The notes beneath the pieces were generated by a model that was not told where the DNA came from, did no database searches, and saw only the letters and a program-made list of their open reading frames with translations. This document shows, piece after piece, positions 36,737 through 48,125 of a DNA stretch of 64,000 nucleotides (the first letter of the stretch is position 1; the number at the start of each line of letters is the position of its first letter). This stretch comes from Lingula anatina (taxonomy: Eukaryota > Brachiopoda > Lingulata > Lingulida > Lingulidae). The DNA lies in contig NW_019775524.1 in assembly GCF_001039355.2 (NCBI RefSeq), positions 1,540,992 to 1,604,991 of the forward strand, in the 5' to 3' direction. Both the position numbers and the translations under genes were made by a program.

Positions 36737-37233
36737 ATGATGCGCGTGAAGTTGTGTGTCCTGCTCATTGTAGCATTACTGGTGATTGGCTGTATTCATG
36801 AAGGAGAAGCATTCAGTAAGTATTGGAATTAAATTGAAAACTGAGCAAGATCCCTTCAGATTTAAAAAAAATGATTAAAGTGATGAAGTTTGAAATGATA
36901 ATGATCTGCCTTCATCTATAATATCACTGGTACTTTGGCTACGCATTGTTATACTTACCTGCGTACTTATGTGGTCCATATGGTTATATTTCAGGCAACG
37001 GCATTAAGGCTAAAAAGGTGAAGGGAAAGGAGTTAGACCTGAGGGAAGAGGTTTGTACTACAACTTTTACCATTTTTCCAACATCACTCATTATCCACTA
37101 ACATTGAAGCTATGGAACATGGCAATGACTCGTGAGTATTTGGTTTCTTTTTCAGCTTCTTCAACGTGAGGCGGAAAACATTTTAAAGCTTCTTGATCTT
37201 GAAGAAGAACTGGACATGCAGGACGATCCGTGA
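36737..37233 (+). CDS. Small secreted acidic-tailed peptide, gene 1
   Basis: Three exons (36737-36815, 36995-37050, 37156-37233) give 70 aa, with introns in phase 1 and phase 0. The signal peptide MMRVKLCVLLIVALLVIGC is strongly hydrophobic and probably cleaved near HEGEAFS. The middle exon is basic (IKAKKVKGKELDL). The last exon is a predicted helix ending in a conserved acidic tail (LLDLEEELDMQDDP). The mature part has no cysteine, so no disulfide toxin fold is expected. An AATAAA signal is at 37360. I do not recognise the family. A secreted helical effector, an antimicrobial or a hormone precursor are all possible. Its neighbour is the astacin protease gene, 1.2 kb upstream on the same strand. 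Confidence 0.75.
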
Positions 37234-37985
37234 CGGCAGACAACATCGAGGAGTCTCCATAACTAAACTTTTAGAATGAGAATTCAAACGAAACTGCATA
37301 TTTCCCCATGCTGTTACTTAATTGTGAAAAGTCAAATCATCAGATGATGAAATATAGATAATAAAAATGTGCAGTAATATATATATATATATTAGTGTGC
37401 AAATGTCATTTCAGCCAGCCTGTCTTGGCATTTTAGAGTACAGCGTTTAGCTTATTGATACAGGAGGGCGAGGGGATTTAAGCTGTTTTTGCAATTGATA
37501 GAAACTGCAGTGTTCGTAATCTTTACTGTCAAATTGGTTTGTTTAAAATATACGCACGACATTGAGATCAATCTTACTGCGGACATGTACGCCAAGAACC
37601 CATTCGAATACCAAGAACTGCTGTTGATGAACGGATGTTGGTAAAGTGCATTTTGCAAATGACCTAGGATACATCACAAACGTTCAATTTAGATTGTGGG
37701 TGGGTAGAAAATTTTATTTTTTCATTTGTATCTGCAATATAAATGTATCTTTTGGGGCAAGGGAAATGAATGAAAGTTTGAGAAAATATTTACCTCCGAG
37801 TTATAATCACCAAAAATGCCGACATTGCTACCGGTCTGTTTGTGCGGCGTAACGAAACTGAGGGTCCGTGTAACAGAAAGTCCGCCTTCCATTTAGTTTT
37901 AATGGTTAGGGTTAGCCTGTCGTAAGTGGGTCAAAATCAAGGGCGAGGCTTACCTAAACAAATGAATGGGAAGCGGACTCTCTAT

Positions 37986-38370
37986 CTATCTGTGATTTAG
38001 AATATATGTTGACAAAAACTAACTCGTTATAACATAGATTTAAATCATGTTATTATACTACTCTTCACGGTCGAATCGAATAAGATGACAAACAGTATTA
38101 TAGTTTGTCTCGGAGAAGAGAACTGTGCAACATAATCAAGAAAACGGTCATTATTTTGATAATATCCTGTCGTACTTTAAATGTTTCCGATATTGATACA
38201 CAAATACAATGTTTAGTTCGAGAAAATTTATGAATTGTTATCCATTATTAATTTGATTTGTTTGATAAAAAAATATATTAAAACAACATCTCGCTCAGAG
38301 TAACCAGGTCACCGTATTCAACCGACTTAAGTTTTTTTTTTCAATGTGACTCTTGAAGTGAATCGTGAGT
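37986..38370. repeat. Duplicated astacin 3'UTR and peptide-gene upstream region
   Basis: From TGTGATTTAGAATATATGTTG this stretch matches the astacin 3'UTR and downstream DNA at 35636-36020 (GACAAACAGTAATTATAG, TCCATTACTGATATG and the CTCTTGAAGTGAATCGTGAG block). It shows that the true tandem unit (about 2.35 kb) started inside the astacin 3'UTR and carried one peptide gene. Confidence 0.75.
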
Positions 38371-39276
38371 CTCTGAGGATGATATTTGGGAGGACACACG
38401 TACACCTTTTTCTACAGAATATATATATATATGCTCCTCGTGAAAGAAAATTTCAATCACTGCCTAGTATTAATGGATCATTGCAGAGGTCCAATTTATC
38501 CTTCAGATACCGTTATCCATCATTTAAAAATCAGTTCGCTTTTCTAACTAATTTGTATCTACTTTTTGGTCCTAGTCTTTTCCAGTTAGATAATCCTGTG
38601 TATCAGTTATTCGAGGGGGGTGTCCTTTATTGGTATCCTTATCTTGACCAAGGTGGCAGCAGTGAAAAGTGTTCTTAAATTCGTCGTTTAAAAGACGCAG
38701 CTGTGAATGGTGTGTGTTTGGGGCGTGCTCCGTATAGTATTTTAAAGTTTAACGAGCCCAAATTTTAGAATATGATTTATCAAGGTCGTAGATATCTATT
38801 TACGTCCATGGTTGAACGAACACTACCAGCAGTAACCACAAAAGGCGGACAGGCGGTGACCCGAAACTAACTGGCCGAAGGTCCCACTGAAAAAAATTCA
38901 AAAACTTCCCTTTAGATTTTGCCAAGAAATTATATTTTTGAGACTGGCAATGCATGCAAAGTTCAGTGTAGACAAAAAAACAAAAAAAAAAAAAAAAAAA
39001 AAAAAACATCATACAGGCGTTACTGTTGGTTGACAAAAAGTACAGCGTAGAGACTAGACACCACCAGTTCCAACTGGCTTATTTCTGACAAAATTGTATG
39101 CTCACTGAGCGGAAATATGGAGATTTCACCTGCTTAACAAAAGCGTTAGTGCAATTTCCACTGAACCCTATCGTTTGGGCCTGACCGCAAGCTAATGACG
39201 TCCACTACATCTCCGGTTACTGTGTATAAGAGGACGCTGCGCCAGTGCGACACCATTTTGAAAGTTACAAATAAAA

Positions 39277-40688
39277 ATGATGCGCGTGAAGTTGTGTGTC
39301 CTGCTCATTGTAGCATTACTGCTGATTGGCTGTATTCATGAAGGGGAAACATTCAGTAAGTATTGAGTTTTATTTTAATCTGAACTGAACAACTGATGAA
39401 GTTTGAAATGATAATGATCCGCCTTGTTTTGTAATGTCACCACCACTTTGGTGAGTTACCAGTATTGTTATCTTTTCCTGCCTTACGTTGTTCTTATGGT
39501 TATATTTCAAGCGGCCGGCCGACACCCACCAAAGGGTAAAATAGTGAAAGGCAAAGAGTTTGACAGGAGAAAAGAGGTATGTACCACGACTTTCACTCAT
39601 GTTTGCAGCACAATGATAATATAGTAATAAGGTTTTTTGAAACATTGCAACCGAAAGGTTGAAACTGTATACAGAAAAAAAATCAGTTCGAATAAAAAGT
39701 ATTAATATTTACATAAATAAAAGAATTACAATAAGTCCATACTGAGTTCGAGATAAAACAAAGACCCCTAAAAGTTGGATTAAAAAGGGGAAAAGGTGTT
39801 TCGAAAACGTTCAATCTCGAATTGTCTTTCATTGAAGTTGGATTGGTTTGTTACACTGTAGCCTTCGAATATATTTTCCGGAGATTAAGAGGTAATTAAG
39901 CATATCCTTGCTGTTCTTTATTTTCTCGAAGAAAGATTTGCGCCGCTTTTTTAAACTAAAAGTGATAAACTTTGGTATTGCCAGGGCATCAACTTCAATT
40001 AAATCAGGAAACATGATTCCGAGTGCCCTCGACTGAATAGATTCTGACACAAGGACAAGCATATTCAACGACAGAGCGAATTAAGTAGTAAATAATGCAC
40101 TGTCCACGAGCCCGATATACACGATAGCATGCCGAGCGCTAGCGAGGCATGCTATCGTGTATATCGGGCGAGGGGGTTTCAGTGCATTATTCGTCATACA
40201 TACAAAGGGAAATCGTGCATGTTCCCCACCCAAACCCCCTAACTTTGAATAGAATACGCTGATATCACCGCGCATATACGCTGATATCACCGCGTGATAT
40301 CAAAGAATGGACTTTCCCCGCGTTTACTGCCTAATTGCGGTCACCGTCCAATCATTTGAGTGAATGGTTTGTGGTTGCGTATGTATTGACAATGACATGG
40401 GTCAGTGGTTTTCTGTGAGTAGTTGGCTGATTTCCTGCCCATCTTTCGCACGTAGCAGTCACTCCGTCTCATTTATTGTATCGGTCCCTGCAATGCTTTT
40501 GTTTTGATATCAGCCCCGTGGTATGTTTATACTGATACACGTGCACACCAACAAGTATGGAAGGTATGGGACATGGTAATGACTCATGAATATTTGGTTT
40601 CTTTTTTCAGCTTATTAGGCGCGAGGCAAAAGATATTTTGAGGCTTCTTGATCTTGAAGAAGAACTGGACATGCAGGACGACCCGTAA
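39277..40688 (+). CDS. Small secreted acidic-tailed peptide, gene 2
   Basis: Exons 39277-39355, 39512-39576 and 40611-40688 give 73 aa. The signal peptide matches gene 1 apart from a V-to-L change, and the C-terminal 14 residues (LLDLEEELDMQDDP) are identical. The middle exon differs strongly (AGRHPPKGKIVKGKEFDRRKE) and is 9 nt longer. The second intron is about 1 kb, against 105 bp in gene 1, because of an insertion that includes a hairpin element at 40111. It lies at the end of a contig, with an AATAAA signal at 40813. Confidence 0.72.
40111..40168. repeat. Perfect 23-bp-arm hairpin in peptide gene 2 intron
   Basis: Arms run from CCCGATATACACGATAGCAT (40111-40133) to its exact inverse (40146-40168), with the 12-nt loop GAGCGCTAGCGA. 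Outer sequences AATGCACTG and CAGTGCATT are also inverted. The arrangement is conserved at 42495-42552. It lies inside an insertion of about 0.9 kb that gene 1 lacks. Confidence 0.85.
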
Positions 40689-40823
40689 TCACATACTGAT
40701 GGTCAACATCGAGTAGTCTCCGTAAATGAGCCTCTAGAAGAAAAAATTTAAACGAAACTATATATTTCATCGGGCATTTCCTAATTTGTGAAAAGTCAAA
40801 TTATCAGACGAAAATAAAAAAAG

Positions 40824-40824
40824 N
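40824..40824. other. Single N, contig junction 3
   Basis: The right side starts GGATCATTGCAGAGGTCCAA, identical to 38473. The left side's end, CAGACGAAAATAAAAAA, is met again at 43190. The repeated interval is about 2.4 kb. Confidence 0.9.
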
Positions 40825-41660
40825 GGATCATTGCAGAGGTCCAATTTATCCTTCAGATACCGTTATCCATCATTTAAAAATCAGTTCGCTTTTCTAACTA
40901 ATTTGTATCTACTTTTTGGTCCTAGTCTTTTCGAGTTAGATAATTCTGTGTATCAGTTATTCGAGGGGGGTGTCCTTTATTGGTATCCTTATCTTGACCA
41001 AGGTGGCAGCAGTGAAAAGTGTTCTTAAATTCGTCGTTTAAAAGTCGCAGCTGTGAATGGTGTGTGTTTGGGGCGTGCTCCGTATAGTATTTTAAAGTTT
41101 AACGAGCCCAAATTTTAGAAAATGATTTATCAAGGTCGTAGATATCTATTTACGTCCATGGTTGAACGAACGTTGCCAGCAGTTCCCACAAAAGGCGGAC
41201 AGGCGGTGACCCGAAACTAACTGGCCGAAGGTCCCACTGAAAAAAAAATTCAAAAACTTCCCTTTAGATTTTGCCAAGAAATTATATTTTTGAGACTGGT
41301 TATGCATGCAAAGTTCAGTTAAGCACCCCCCCCCCCCCAAAAAAAAAAAAAAATCATACAAGCGTTACTGTTGGTTGACAAAAAGTACAACGTAGAGACT
41401 GGACACCACCAGTTTCAACTGGCTTATTTCTGACAAAAATTGTATGCTCACTGAGAGGAGATATGGACATCTCACCTGCTAAACAAACGTGTCAGTGCAG
41501 TTTCCACTGAACCCTATCGCACCTACCATCCTACATAAAAGACTTTTCAAATAAATGTTTGGGCCTGACCACAAGCTAATGACGTCCACTACATCTCTGG
41601 TTACTGTGTATAAGAGGACGCTGCGCCAGTGCGACACCATTTTGAAAGTTACAAATAAAA

Positions 41661-43072
41661 ATGATGCGCGTGAAGTTGTGTGTCCTGCTCATTGTAGCAT
41701 TAATCCTGATTGGCTGTATTCATGAAGGGGAAACATTCAGTAAGTATTGAGTTTTATTTTAATCTGAACTGAACAACTGATGAAGTTTGAAATGATAATG
41801 ATCCGCCTTGTTTTGTAATGTCACCACCACTTTGGTGAGTTACCAGTATTGTTATCTTTTCCTGCCTTACGTAGTTCTTATGGTTATATTTCAAGCGGCC
41901 GGCCGACACCCACCAAAGGGTAAAATAGTGAAAGGCAAAGAGTTTGACAGGAGAAAAGAGGTATGTACCACGACTTTCACTCATGTTTGCAGCACAATGA
42001 TAATATAGAAATAAGGTTTTTTGAAACATTGCAACCAAAAGGTTGAAACTGTATACAGAAAAAAAATCAGTTCGAATAAAAAGTATTAATATTTACATAA
42101 ATAAAAGAATTACAATAAGTCCATACTGAGTTCGAGATAAAACAAAGACCCCTAAAAGTTGGATTAAAAAGGGGAAAAGGTGTTTCGAAAACGTTCAATC
42201 TTGAATTATCTTTCATTGAAGTTGGATTGGTTTGTTACACTGTAGCCTTCGAATATATTTTCCGGAGGTTAAGAGGTAATTAAGCATATCCTTGCTGTTC
42301 TTTATTTTCTCGAAGAAAGATTTGCGCCGCTTTTTTAAACTAAAAGTGACAAACTTTGGTACTGCCAGGGCATCAACTTCAGATAAATCAGGAAACATGA
42401 TTCCGAGTGCCCTCGACTGAATAGATTCTGACACAAGGACAAGCATATTCAACGACAGAGCGAATTAAGTAGTCAATAATGCACTGTCCACGAGCCCGAT
42501 ATACACGATAGCATGCCGAGCGCTAGCGAGGCATGCTATCGTGTATATCGGGCGAGGGGGTAACAGTGCATTATTCGTCATACATACAAAGGGAAATCGT
42601 GCATGTTCCCCACCCAGACCCCCTAACTTTGAATAGAATACGCTGATATCACCGCGCATATACGCTGATATCACCGCCTGATATCAAAGAATGGACTTTC
42701 CCCGCGTTTACTGCCTAATTGCGGTCACCGTCCATTCATTTGAGTGAATGGTTTGTGGTTGCGTATGTATTGACAATGACATGGGTCAGTGGTTTTCTGT
42801 GAGTAGTTGGCTGATTTCCTGCCCATCTTTCGAACGTAGCAGTCACTCCGTCTCATTTATTGTATCGGTCCCTGCAATGCTTTTGTTTTGATATCAGCCC
42901 CGTGGTATGTTTATACTGATACATGTGCACACCAACAAGTATGGAAGGTATGGGACATGGTAATGACTCATGAATATTTGGTTTCTTTTTTCAGCTTATT
43001 AGGCGCGAGGCAAAAGACATTTTGAGGCTTCTTGATCTTGAAGAAGAACTGGACATGCAGGACGACCCGTAA
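41661..43072 (+). CDS. Peptide gene 2, second haplotype copy
   Basis: Exons 41661-41739, 41896-41960 and 42995-43072. The protein equals gene 2 except for L to I in the signal peptide (ALILIGC). Its introns carry the same insertion and hairpin. It follows the N at 40824 in a stretch repeating 38473-40823, so it is most likely the other allele of gene 2. This copy has the full 3' flank (AATAAA at 43197). Confidence 0.75.
42495..42552. repeat. Hairpin in peptide gene 2, second haplotype
   Basis: Same arms and loop as 40111-40168, with both arms unchanged. Confidence 0.85.
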
Positions 43073-43209
43073 TCACATACTGATGGTCAACATCGAGTAG
43101 TCTCCGTAAATGAGCTTCTAGAAGAAAAAATTTAAACGAAACTATATATTTCATCGGGCATTTACTAAATTGTGAAAAGTCAAATTATCAGACGAAAATA
43201 AAAAAGTTC

Positions 43210-44104
43210 AGTGAGATATATGTCAGTGTGTATTGTCATTTCAGCCAGTGTTCATGTCTTGGTAATGTTATAGTTCGGCTGATGGTGTCAACTTTTTTAA
43301 ACACAACGTTTAGTTAAAATTGCTTTTGATTTTCACATGTCAGAATTTTAATGCAATTACAGGAAAGTGAAGGGATTTCAGCTGTTTTGCAATTGATTTG
43401 ATTTTGAATTGGTTTGTTTAAGATATACGCACGACACTGAGATATATCTTACTGCGTACATGTAAGACAAGAACCCGTTCCAGTACCAAGAACCGTTGTC
43501 GATGAGAAGATGTTGGTAAAATGTTGGGAAAATGGTCCGTTTTGCAAATGTCCTAGGACACGTCACAAACGTTCATTTTAGATTGTGGGTGGGTAAAATT
43601 GTATTTTTTCAGTTGTCTCTGCATGTATCTTTTGGGGCAAGGGCAATGAATTAAAGTTTGAGTGAACATTTACCTTCGAGTTATAATCACCAAAAATGCC
43701 AGGACTGGTCTGTTTGTGCCGGTGTAGAGGTCGTTGAACAGGTTTGGTCACACCTGCCTGAGTTAGGTTAAAGGTGATAAAATGTCACGCGCATAAACGG
43801 AGAGACTTTTTTCAGTCAACTTGAAGTTTTAGCCAAGTTCGCTGTTTGTTTATTGTTAAAATGAATAGGTTCTTTTCTATGGTGCCAGGGGTTGGGTTGG
43901 CAACGCTGAACGTGCATTTGCCATGTTACGTTTCATTCACAATTTGCAGCACCTTGCACAGATGTATTTATACTTATCAGTGTATTTCTAAAACAGGGTG
44001 ACCAAAAAAAAAGAACCCATAAAATTTTATTAAATTCTACAAAGGTCCACCAAATTTCAAGAGATTTCAAGGATAAACTTTACCAAAACAACCATCAAAT
44101 GAAG
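43210..44104. other. 3' flank of peptide gene 2, no gene seen
   Basis: The part up to about 43720 resembles the 3' flank of gene 1 at 37370-37850 (TTTGGGGCAAGGG, ACCAAAAATGCC). The remainder up to the N shows no supported feature. Confidence 0.5.
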
Positions 44105-44105
44105 N
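44105..44105. other. Single N, contig junction 4 (no overlap seen)
   Basis: The preceding 900 bp are not repeated to the right. The right side begins in a TTTA repeat and poly-T/poly-G run, which is also how the contig after 51007 begins. Confidence 0.8.
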
Positions 44106-45653
44106 TTTATTTTTTATTTATTTATTTATTTATTTATTTATTTTTTTTTTTTTTTTTGGGGGGGGGGGTGTTACCCTGTATATCATTTGGCAAATAGTCC
44201 GAAATTTTATAAGGGCTGACTTTAAAGAATGAAGGACGCGTTGTCCCTCGATCACTTGAATTGAGCCGAGATTTTATTACTGTGCCCCTACAGGGACGAC
44301 GAGTTTGGGGGCGTGTGAGAGGTAGAGAGACCTTTACAGGATTAAGCGGTCTTCCTTTCATGTAGGTCCGCCATATTTAGATCGAGGCCTTAATAGCACT
44401 CGGCTGTTCTCAATCTGAATGGTCCCATTGAAACATCACGGGTAGCAACATGGTGTTTTTGTGAGCGGGGCATGAGCACTATTTAATTAGATAATGTTGT
44501 CTTGTACGCCTGAAGACGGTTACGGATGAAGTTCAAATTAGGGAGTGTATTTATGAATAAAAGCAGGAAATAAACGTCCAAGCAGATCAAAATATAGTAT
44601 TTAACGAATGAAAGAGACATAAGCAATTGAAAAAAGAAAAGGTGGGCTGCATCGAAGTTTGATATTTTTTACATCTAGACTATTTTATATGCGGCAAGGA
44701 GGGAATTAATTCCCCCCGAAATACATAATCAATTTTTTATCACTTTTTTGTTACTTTTCACGCAATGCCTATAAAAATAACTTTACCTTCATGGTTAAAA
44801 CAATGTAACATGAACGCGAAATGAAAGTACGGTCACATATATTTAAAAATAATATTCAAAAGCAGAAAGGAACGTTAGACTTTCAGCGTCATCTCACTAA
44901 TGATCCCTGTTATCTAATATTGCCATGCCTTAAATTGATCGAATTCACGCACGAGGACTCCATTGTGCAGTTGCGTTGCATAATGGGTAAATTAATAATA
45001 AACTGATTTATATGGACAATGATAGGTAGAACCTGACTATAGAACAGGTTAACTTCATATGACAACAGAAATTGCGTCCAAGCATGGAGGGTCGACGTGA
45101 CATTTTACTGAGACCCTGATGCTTGGTTGGAACCAAAGGACCGATCCTGCCACTCTAACTGAAGAACCCTCGGGAGCAATAAAGCTGAAATTGGCAGCGC
45201 GCCAGATGCTCGTTGACACTTGACGTCAACTGTGTAATATGACGGAAATAAACTGTTTCACAGTGCATACGTCCATACGGTCTTGGTGGAATTAGTTTGC
45301 AGACAGAATTTAGACCATCCATCAGTATATTCCGGCAACTACAGCTTCCCCAGTGGGCGTAGCGGAGCCAGATCAACCGGTCTTTAACGATTACTAATAG
45401 AGTCCTTCAAATGCAGATAGATACATGAATACTGAATAAGTAAGATGACACGCTCCATAGGGAGTTGCAAGATGTGTAGGTGATGCTACAATTGATCGAA
45501 GTTACAGTTTAAATGTTGATGATTTCCCTAAAGAGAATGAAGGGAGACCATACTGTTAATACACGTAGACGTAATGAGCTACGCCAAGGGGAAGTCGTGA
45601 TATAGTCACTGCTCTGATAATCACTCAGTTTCCTGTATTATTATTATTTGAGA

Positions 45654-45686
<33 letters not shown>

Positions 45687-47860
45687 TCTCAAGATACTCA
45701 TTATCTGCCCACCCCCTGTGCCATGAGCCAAATTGGTCCCTTAATATCTCTAGTCATTTGAGCGGGGTGTATTTAAACACTAAATTCAGTCCAAAGGATA
45801 ACGTTCAGACAAGTCATTCTCTTGTCAAAGTATGTGTATCAAAGGTATATTAATATGTCCCAACGTCATGTTTTTCAAGTTAAAATAATTTGAAAAGCTA
45901 CTTATCCTCCCCAATTCAGATCTTTAAAATGACAAACCCCTTCAATTAAATAAGAAAGATAGATATTTTCTTCGAAGGCGGTCACGATTCATCTACAGTA
46001 AAGGCATTTTATTAAAAATGATACATATGTAGAAAGCATCGAAATAAATCGGATCAAACTTTGTTTTTCTCTTATTTTCGCAGAGAATAGGAAAACCCTG
46101 TGTAAAGTAGTTTTGGATTTCGTGTTGTGAAGATAAAAGCCCTGACGCTCTCAAAATTGTCATCTTTTATTTTCTGGAATTTTTTTCCTGGGGATTAAAT
46201 GATATAAAACACAACTGTCAACAATTTTTGAGTGATTTACACCGTACTGAAGACGAGGGTCTATTCTGTCTCAGTACCGCTGGTCACTTTCCTCAAAGAT
46301 GTTTCCCCTCAAACATGTTTCTAGTGCCCGTGCATGTCCTTATTTTCCACGATCGATGACACTATAAGTAACTGGCTCGCGCTGCCAGTAATTACGCGGC
46401 GGGATATTCAGTGCACAGACCGTGATCATAAGATAGCGCGAATAGAAAATAGAATTTAGAAAATAGACATTGCATGTGAACGAAGCCTAAGCATAGTTTT
46501 CGTCTGTCGTCAAATATTGATATTCAATGAGTTGCTGAAAGTGATTCAGCACTTCCGTCCAATATGCCAGGGAGTTCAATTAGATATCTGGAAATGATCT
46601 GTCTGATATGATTAACCTGCTACAAACGTGCAAATCATTGAAAGAAATGACTAAAAGCAAATACATCTAATGTATCCGCTTTTAATAAGCGTTTACATTT
46701 ATCCCCCGCCAGACTTAATGCAAACTAAATGATCCAGATGGTTCTGTCTTTCAATACGTCCACCAACTAACCCACAGTCAAGGTGAGCCACGGGATCTAA
46801 CCCTAGAGTTGTTTTTAGAATACGCAATGTCTTTCAGAGCATAGTTTCGATATTTTCCATATAATTAAAGTGCTCCTGATTCAAAAGCATGACGTTCAGA
46901 TGGAATCTTGCATGCACAAAAAACTATTGGCAGAAATTACTTTAGCCGGAAAACGACTGGCACAATTCGATATCTATTTGAAAAGTGCAGCAATATAGAT
47001 ATACCAATCGATTTTTTGAAAGAGAAAACGAAGACATTCAGAGGAATATTTGGAAAAAACATGAACATTCCCAAGGTGTGAGGAGGAGATTAAGGATAAT
47101 AATCTTTCCATATTGACTATTGGTCAGATAATAACGTGATAGATGTATAGGTGGGTCATCGGCACGAGACAAATATGTTAGGATGTTGCCTGGTGATGAC
47201 GTCAGAGCTACAGAGATTCATCTTGGAAATAAAATCAAAATACGCTTCATTTGTCAACTGCATGAATTCAAATGGAGATGGTGACAATGTCCAAATGATG
47301 TTTTTTCTAATTCTTATAGGTTAATTTTTATAGGAATACTTTTCGAATTGATTTAAGATCGATAGAATTCAAAATATAAGTGATACAAAGCCTAACCACA
47401 TCACTCTATACCAGAAAAAATTTACTGAAAATTGTCCAGGTTCTTTAAAAAGCTTAGGAACATCTTTTCACTAAAAGTACCACTTGACATATCGCTGCAA
47501 TTGGTAATTGACCAAGTCGTCTGGAACTTAAAAACATGGTAATGGAGAGCCGCATTATGTAGTGTAAAGAAACAAAACATGGCACAAACAACAGAGAAAC
47601 TATTTGCACTAGGAGTTTTGGGGGATAAACACACGTAGAGATAAAACAAAAAAAATCATAAGCAGCAATAGATTGTTTTATTCCAGTCTGCTCTGTAATG
47701 CATAATATCCATTTCACATACATGTACATTGCTCAGTGTCGATGTAAATGGTTCTGTGTATCAGAATATGAAACTACGGTCAGCCACTCGCGACAGAGTA
47801 AGTTTGATCGATTTCTGCGCGCTGCTACCATAAACAGTGCGCAATCAAAACAACGTGTTG
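44106..47860. other. Upstream region of the DEG/ENaC gene, first haplotype
   Basis: No exon is supported. It begins with TTTA, T and G runs, and holds a TTA microsatellite at 45657-45686 and one Harbinger-type half element at 46367. A 73-residue minus-strand frame at 45155-45376 is kept in the other copy (52061-52282), but alleles this similar would keep it by chance. Confidence 0.5.
46367..46487. mobile_element. Right half of the Harbinger-type MITE, present in one haplotype
   Basis: AGTAACTGGCTCGCGCTGCC through GTGAACGAAGCC matches the right arm of 14691-15215 and is followed by TAA. The other contig has an AT microsatellite here instead (53227-53266), between the same flanks TTATTTTCCAC and AGCATAGTTTTCGTCTGTCG. 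Confidence 0.75.
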
Positions 47861-47867
47861 TAACTCA

Positions 47868-47910
47868 TGACGTCACTAGCAGGTATGGTTTTGCATGACC
47901 CCTATAAAAG
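47868..47910 (+). promoter_or_regulatory. CRE and TATA core promoter of the DEG/ENaC gene (haplotype 1)
   Basis: A palindromic cAMP-response element TGACGTCA (47868-47875) lies 28 bp before TATAAAAG (47903-47910), about 215 bp upstream of the ATG. Both are preserved at 54694-54701 and 54729-54736. This suggests CREB/ATF-type input, which remains inference. Confidence 0.6.
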
Positions 47911-48125
47911 GCCAGTGGAAGGAAAACTTTGAACACAAGTTATTGGAAATCTCAGTGTCAAGCCGAAAATATACAGGATTATTTTCATAAGTTAGAAGAA
48001 AAATATAAAACAGGGATTTGTAGCTAATATTTTTGGGATCCATTTTAGCTAAAAATTTATTGGAGCAGATATCATATTTGACACACATGTACATGTTCAT
48101 GTAGGCAACCGACACAAAAAAATTG

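Noticed and set aside
39829-40290. Minus-strand open frames of 79 and 69 residues in the peptide gene 2 intron
   Set aside because: They overlap the hairpin insertion. Several codons change between alleles without any sign of constraint, and no start or stop context or family supports them.
45155-45376. 73-residue minus-strand frame kept in both copies (also 52061-52282)
   Set aside because: The two copies are probably alleles of the same DNA, so conservation is not evidence. No splice partners or known family are seen.
48123-48125. TTG start codon for the channel protein
   Set aside because: The ATG three bases later is the normal eukaryotic start. The TTG extension adds only one residue.
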